Shown piece after piece: positions 43,541 to 45,180 of a stretch of 45,180 bases of DNA. A program made the position numbers and the translations under genes. The notes beneath the pieces were generated by a model. That model searched no databases and was not told the DNA's origin. It saw only the letters and a list, made by a program, of their open reading frames with translations. The DNA is from Gnetum montanum (lineage: Eukaryota > Streptophyta > Gnetopsida > Gnetales > Gnetaceae): contig MNCI01009462.1 in assembly GCA_015680685.1 (NCBI GenBank), positions 612,973 to 658,152 on the forward strand. The letters run 5' to 3'. Each line of letters begins with the position of its first letter. The first letter of the stretch is position 1.

Positions 43541-44000
43541 TTGGCTAATTGGTTCGCATCCACAAAGGCATGGTTGAATGTCCCAAAAATCTTAGAGGCC
43601 TTGTCCAACTTGCATCCTTGAACCAACCAATCCACAAAAGCTGCAGAGCCTACTTCCAGGGACCATGTTGCCCATATGCAAAAATCATACCATTCCATGG
43701 GATTTCATCCCTTGTTGGCATCCGGACAAAAATGAGAATGGTTAACGCTGCACAGCATGTCAGAAAATGACCAAAGTTCAAGGGCTAAGGGCATGTTAAA
43801 GTTTTGTGGAGTAAATTAAAATTTTAATGAGATGATAGGTTTTGAAGCAAAAATTGGCAACATCAGGAAATAAAATATGGTTGAAAGATGCAAATATTTC
43901 AGTTTACGGTTTGGAGGTTCACTCACGCGGTACAGCAAACTGAAAAATGGAATTCCTGGGCGTGGCATACCAACAACATGAATTATTTTGCAAATGAATT
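43541..44000. other. Non-coding stretch
   Basis: A short plus-strand reading (43549-43770) has no recognisable motif, and base composition changes here relative to element C. It may be a junction with another insertion. Nothing further is supported. Confidence 0.3.
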
Positions 44001-44250
44001 GCGGCCCTAATTTGCTGAAAATCGTGGCCCTAATTTGTAGAAAAATGCGGCCATAATTTGCTGAAAAACGTGGCCCTAATTTGCAGAAAAACGTGGCCCT
44101 AATTTTCTAAAAATCATGGCCCTAATTTGCTGAAAAATGTGGCCCTAATTTGCTGAAAATCGTGGCCGAAATTTGCAGAAAATCACAGCCCTAATTTGCT
44201 GAAAATCGTGGCAGAAATTTGCAGAAAATCGTGGCCCTAATTTTCTCCGA
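44001..44250. repeat. 23-bp minisatellite, 10-11 copies
   Basis: Ten exact-length units run from 44001 to 44230, consensus GTGGCCCTAATTTGCTGAAA then ATC, followed by a partial unit with a 12-base insertion. Variants alternate CTAATTTGCTG and GAAATTTGCAG. CpG sites (GCGGCC, ATCGTGG) remain in several units. Confidence 0.93.
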
Positions 44251-44679
44251 AATTTGCAAAAAACCGCGGCCTTGTTCACAGATTCTGTTTGGGCATTCTT
44301 GGGAATTCGTGGGTCTGTTTCGGCAGGGTTAATTCAGGAAACAGCTCCCACAAAACACGATGGCAGCAGCAGGCGTGGAGAAGACCAGCAGTGGGTGCAA
44401 AAAAGTCCGTAGCAAACACCAAAGAAACACAAATGGGCATGGCCTGTACATGATAACACCTTCGATGCAGCAATGTTCCCTATACGGCGGTTGAGCCTTC
44501 TCATGCGCGGTAGTTGCTGGTAACGATTTTTGGTATGATGAATCAGTTGCAGGATCGGTGGCTTCGCCTTCGGTTTCGTATTCCAGGACATTCCGAATTT
44601 TAGCTACAAGTATCGGGATGCAAGAGAAAATTTAGTTAACTACCACTACCACCAATAACATGGAGGTTATATTATATTT
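44251..44679. other. Non-coding stretch right of the minisatellite
   Basis: Higher GC and more CpG than its surroundings (44360-44590). No coding motif, TATA box or LTR edge could be fixed. It could be a leader or linker of the gypsy element at the right end. Confidence 0.3.
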
Positions 44680-45180
44680 CTATGTTANGATATCAAGAAA
44701 TTTTGACATAATAAGATCACTTTCATCCTCATCTTCTACTAACTTAGTGTCTTGATGTTTATGCTTTTTATTTTTCCTTTCTTCCTTGATATTAACTCTT
44801 GCCAATGCTTTCTCAAGCTTCACTATTTTGTTAGACATATCTCTCATTAATTGTCCTTTTTCAGATCCCACTCTTTCATGTTCTTGTTCTTCCTTAACAT
44901 GAGATGGACCTGGTAAAGCTTTAAATTGAGCTAAATCTTGCATAGGGATCATAACTCTTTCTTCTCTTTTTGGAATCACGATATTTTCTTCAAGATTCAA
45001 GTTCAGCTTTTTTTCTAACTGTATAGCTTCGCTCAAGTAATCACTTAGTGTAGTTAAGTTTGGAGTTCTCCTTAACCAAATTGAAAAGTTGGGGTTGATA
45101 GCCTTAAGATAAGTTTCCTTAAGTATTTCTTCTGATGGCCTATATTGCCTTTGAAAGAGTCCACAAATTCGTTGAAACTT
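44680..45180 (-). pseudogene. Gag fragment of another gypsy element (runs off the window)
   Basis: On the minus strand one open reading enters at 45180 (RPSEEILKETYLKAINPNFS) and continues through LRRTPNLTTLSDYLSEAIQL, a charged linker (PKREERVMIPMQDLAQFKAL) and a Lys/Glu-rich coiled coil to about 44690. The ILKETYLKAINPNF block is the end of a Retrotrans_gag-type capsid domain. It is unlike the gag of element D, so it is another family. An ambiguous base at 44687 prevents judging the end. No stop interrupts the visible part, so it may be younger than C and D. Confidence 0.65.

Noticed and set aside
43549-43770. Plus-strand 73-codon reading
   Set aside because: No recognisable motif, no neighbour that would explain it, and no start or promoter signal.

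Overview
The window looks like intergenic DNA from a large-genome seed plant. I see no intact host gene, rRNA or tRNA. Almost all of it is layered, decayed LTR retrotransposons: long open readings broken by stops and frameshifts, plant-type TATA boxes (CTATAAATA), tRNA-primed binding sites, GT-AG introns and many minisatellites. The density of old, unpurged elements would suit a gymnosperm, but that is an inference from style and not from a marker gene.

Layout. (1) 1-4185: element B, a minus-strand Ty3/gypsy element with two diverged LTRs, a tRNA-Asp-type primer site and only a gag-like reading. (2) 4186-7798: element A, a minus-strand Ty1/copia element (LTR, primer site, gag, protease, integrase, first part of RT), cut off where B lies in its RT. 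(3) 7799 to about 9900: AT-rich DNA with no gene, perhaps an old LTR. (4) About 10000-17453 and 36005-43540: element C, an old minus-strand Ty3/gypsy element. (5) 17454-35999: element D, an 18.5 kb plus-strand relative of C, inserted in C with a 5-bp duplication (ACTAG). (6) 43541-45180: a 23-bp minisatellite and the gag of a further minus-strand gypsy element.

C and D belong to one family. D carries a second RNase H before the integrase, the hallmark of the Tat lineage. In both elements the pol gene is split: gag and protease are separated from RT-RNase H-integrase by about 5-6 kb. That gap holds a spliced gene on the opposite strand (28.3-23.9 kb minus in D; 36.5-41.0 kb plus in C). The two copies can be aligned exon by exon by eye. 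One exon encodes what looks like an FCP1/NIF-type HAD phosphatase domain whose catalytic aspartates are replaced; later exons encode an unrecognised domain and a coiled-coil, acidic tail. The copy in D has its own TATA box facing the gene, and LTR-like GCTATG motifs lie upstream of it. Tandem repeats sit on both sides of the antisense gene in each element. This split-pol, antisense-gene architecture is the main discovery candidate of the window.

All coding readings are pseudogenes. None of the elements appears able to move by itself.
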